From positions 138,886,493 through 138,950,492 of the forward strand of contig CM068827.1 in NCBI GenBank assembly GCA_028554795.2: a stretch of 64,000 nt of DNA, read 5' to 3'. Shown piece after piece: positions 63,450-64,000 of this stretch. Under the pieces are notes generated by a model, which had not been told where the DNA came from, ran no database searches, and saw nothing but the letters and a program-made list of their open reading frames with translations. Position numbers and translations under genes: made by a program. Source of the stretch: Sinohyriopsis cumingii. Its lineage: Eukaryota > Mollusca > Bivalvia > Unionida > Unionidae. How positions within the stretch are numbered: the stretch's first letter is position 1; each line of letters opens with the position of its first letter.

Positions 63450-63740
63450 ACTGATTGTCCTACCGTGGTACTCTACAGATTTGATTTTGCATAGATTTTT
63501 AAAGAAAAAGAATTTCCAGGTATTCTTCACTGTATATCCTTGCCATTTAAACCAGACCTTGTATATCTTAAATAGTGTTAAAATAACTTTTAATTCTCTT
63601 TATTTTGGTTATGGTGTAATTAGAGTTGTAGACTATACCGTTTGGCCTTAAAAGATAGAACCTATCAAATAGCTGCTAGTTCCGCATGGTCATTTTTACT
63701 TCGTGGACATCAAAGATAACTTTATGATGACGTGCCACCA
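63450..63740 (+). repeat. Dispersed repeat, copy 2
   Basis: Diverged partner of 33715-34000; shared blocks include AAAGAAAAAGAATTTCC, CTTGTATATCTTA and TTGGCCTTA in the same order and strand. Confidence 0.65.
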
Positions 63741-64000
63741 GATAAATCTTTGACTTATAGAGGCAATGCAGTTTGACATTTTGACACTTATCACTTCTAG
63801 GATTTTATTTGACAATTTGTTATTGAGTGTACTCGTGCCATATTCAAGGAATATCAGTATAAACTTTTTGAATACTTACATTACTAACTTGTGTGTGTTT
63901 TTGTTGTGCATCAATGCAATACTTCTGAAAACTGTTGTCTGAAATAATAAAACACAGGGCATAAACACGTTAGAAGACCGATGATCACTGAGATTTATCG
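63741..64000. other. Right edge, nothing recognised
   Basis: Short AT-rich end of the window without supported features. Confidence 0.4.

Overview
This is animal nuclear DNA, most likely from a mollusc (inference). The AT-rich background holds split genes with spliceosomal introns, tRNA-headed SINEs with the tail seen in bivalve SINEs, long AT microsatellites, minisatellites, and the 5' end of a TBK1/IKK-epsilon-like kinase. On this background sit two large virus-like transposons of the Polinton/Maverick kind.

Layout. 1-3389: start of a TBK1-like kinase gene on the minus strand (four exons). 3390-15155: mostly non-coding, with SINEs, satellites, a foldback hairpin and two weak candidate exons. 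15162-31367: element E1, 16.2 kb, with 310-bp terminal inverted repeats, a short target duplication and an almost intact gene set. 31373-35900: non-coding, with microsatellites and a dispersed repeat. 35910-37620: badly decayed relic of the same replicase gene type. 39120-41460: decayed transposon-type gene, followed by a SINE. 41680-57061: element E2, 15.4 kb, a diverged and decaying relative of E1 in the same orientation and gene order. 58156-60620: third relic (E3), a conventional protein-primed Polinton PolB pseudogene plus an HNH gene. 60620-61900: DIRS-like retrotransposon debris. 61900-64000: non-coding, ending in a second copy of the dispersed repeat.

How E1/E2 are built. A rightward block encodes the particle: two unknown proteins (P344, P152), a double-jelly-roll-type major capsid protein, a small basic hydrophobic core-like protein, an adenain-type maturation protease, a fibre with a phage-tail-fibre motif, a two-TM protein, and a penton/minor-capsid-like protein. 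The middle holds small leftward accessory genes: a helical protein, an H-N-N/NUMOD homing-type nuclease and a Cys-rich zinc protein. Then comes one very large rightward replicase in which family-B DNA polymerase motifs are followed by a complete SF1 helicase and an HNH module. A leftward DD35E integrase, a phospholipase A2-like domain and a DUF5679-like zinc ribbon follow, then the rightward A32/FtsK-type packaging ATPase, whose 3' end runs into the right TIR.

Most worth a second look: the polymerase-helicase(-HNH) fusion instead of the usual Polinton pPolB; small perfect palindromes scattered through E1, some inside coding sequence and absent from the matching place in E2; homopolymer-linked gene junctions (replicase/HNH and DUF5679/PLA2) that could be programmed frameshifts, decay or assembly error; and a 1-kb structured repeat-rich non-coding block present in E1 only.
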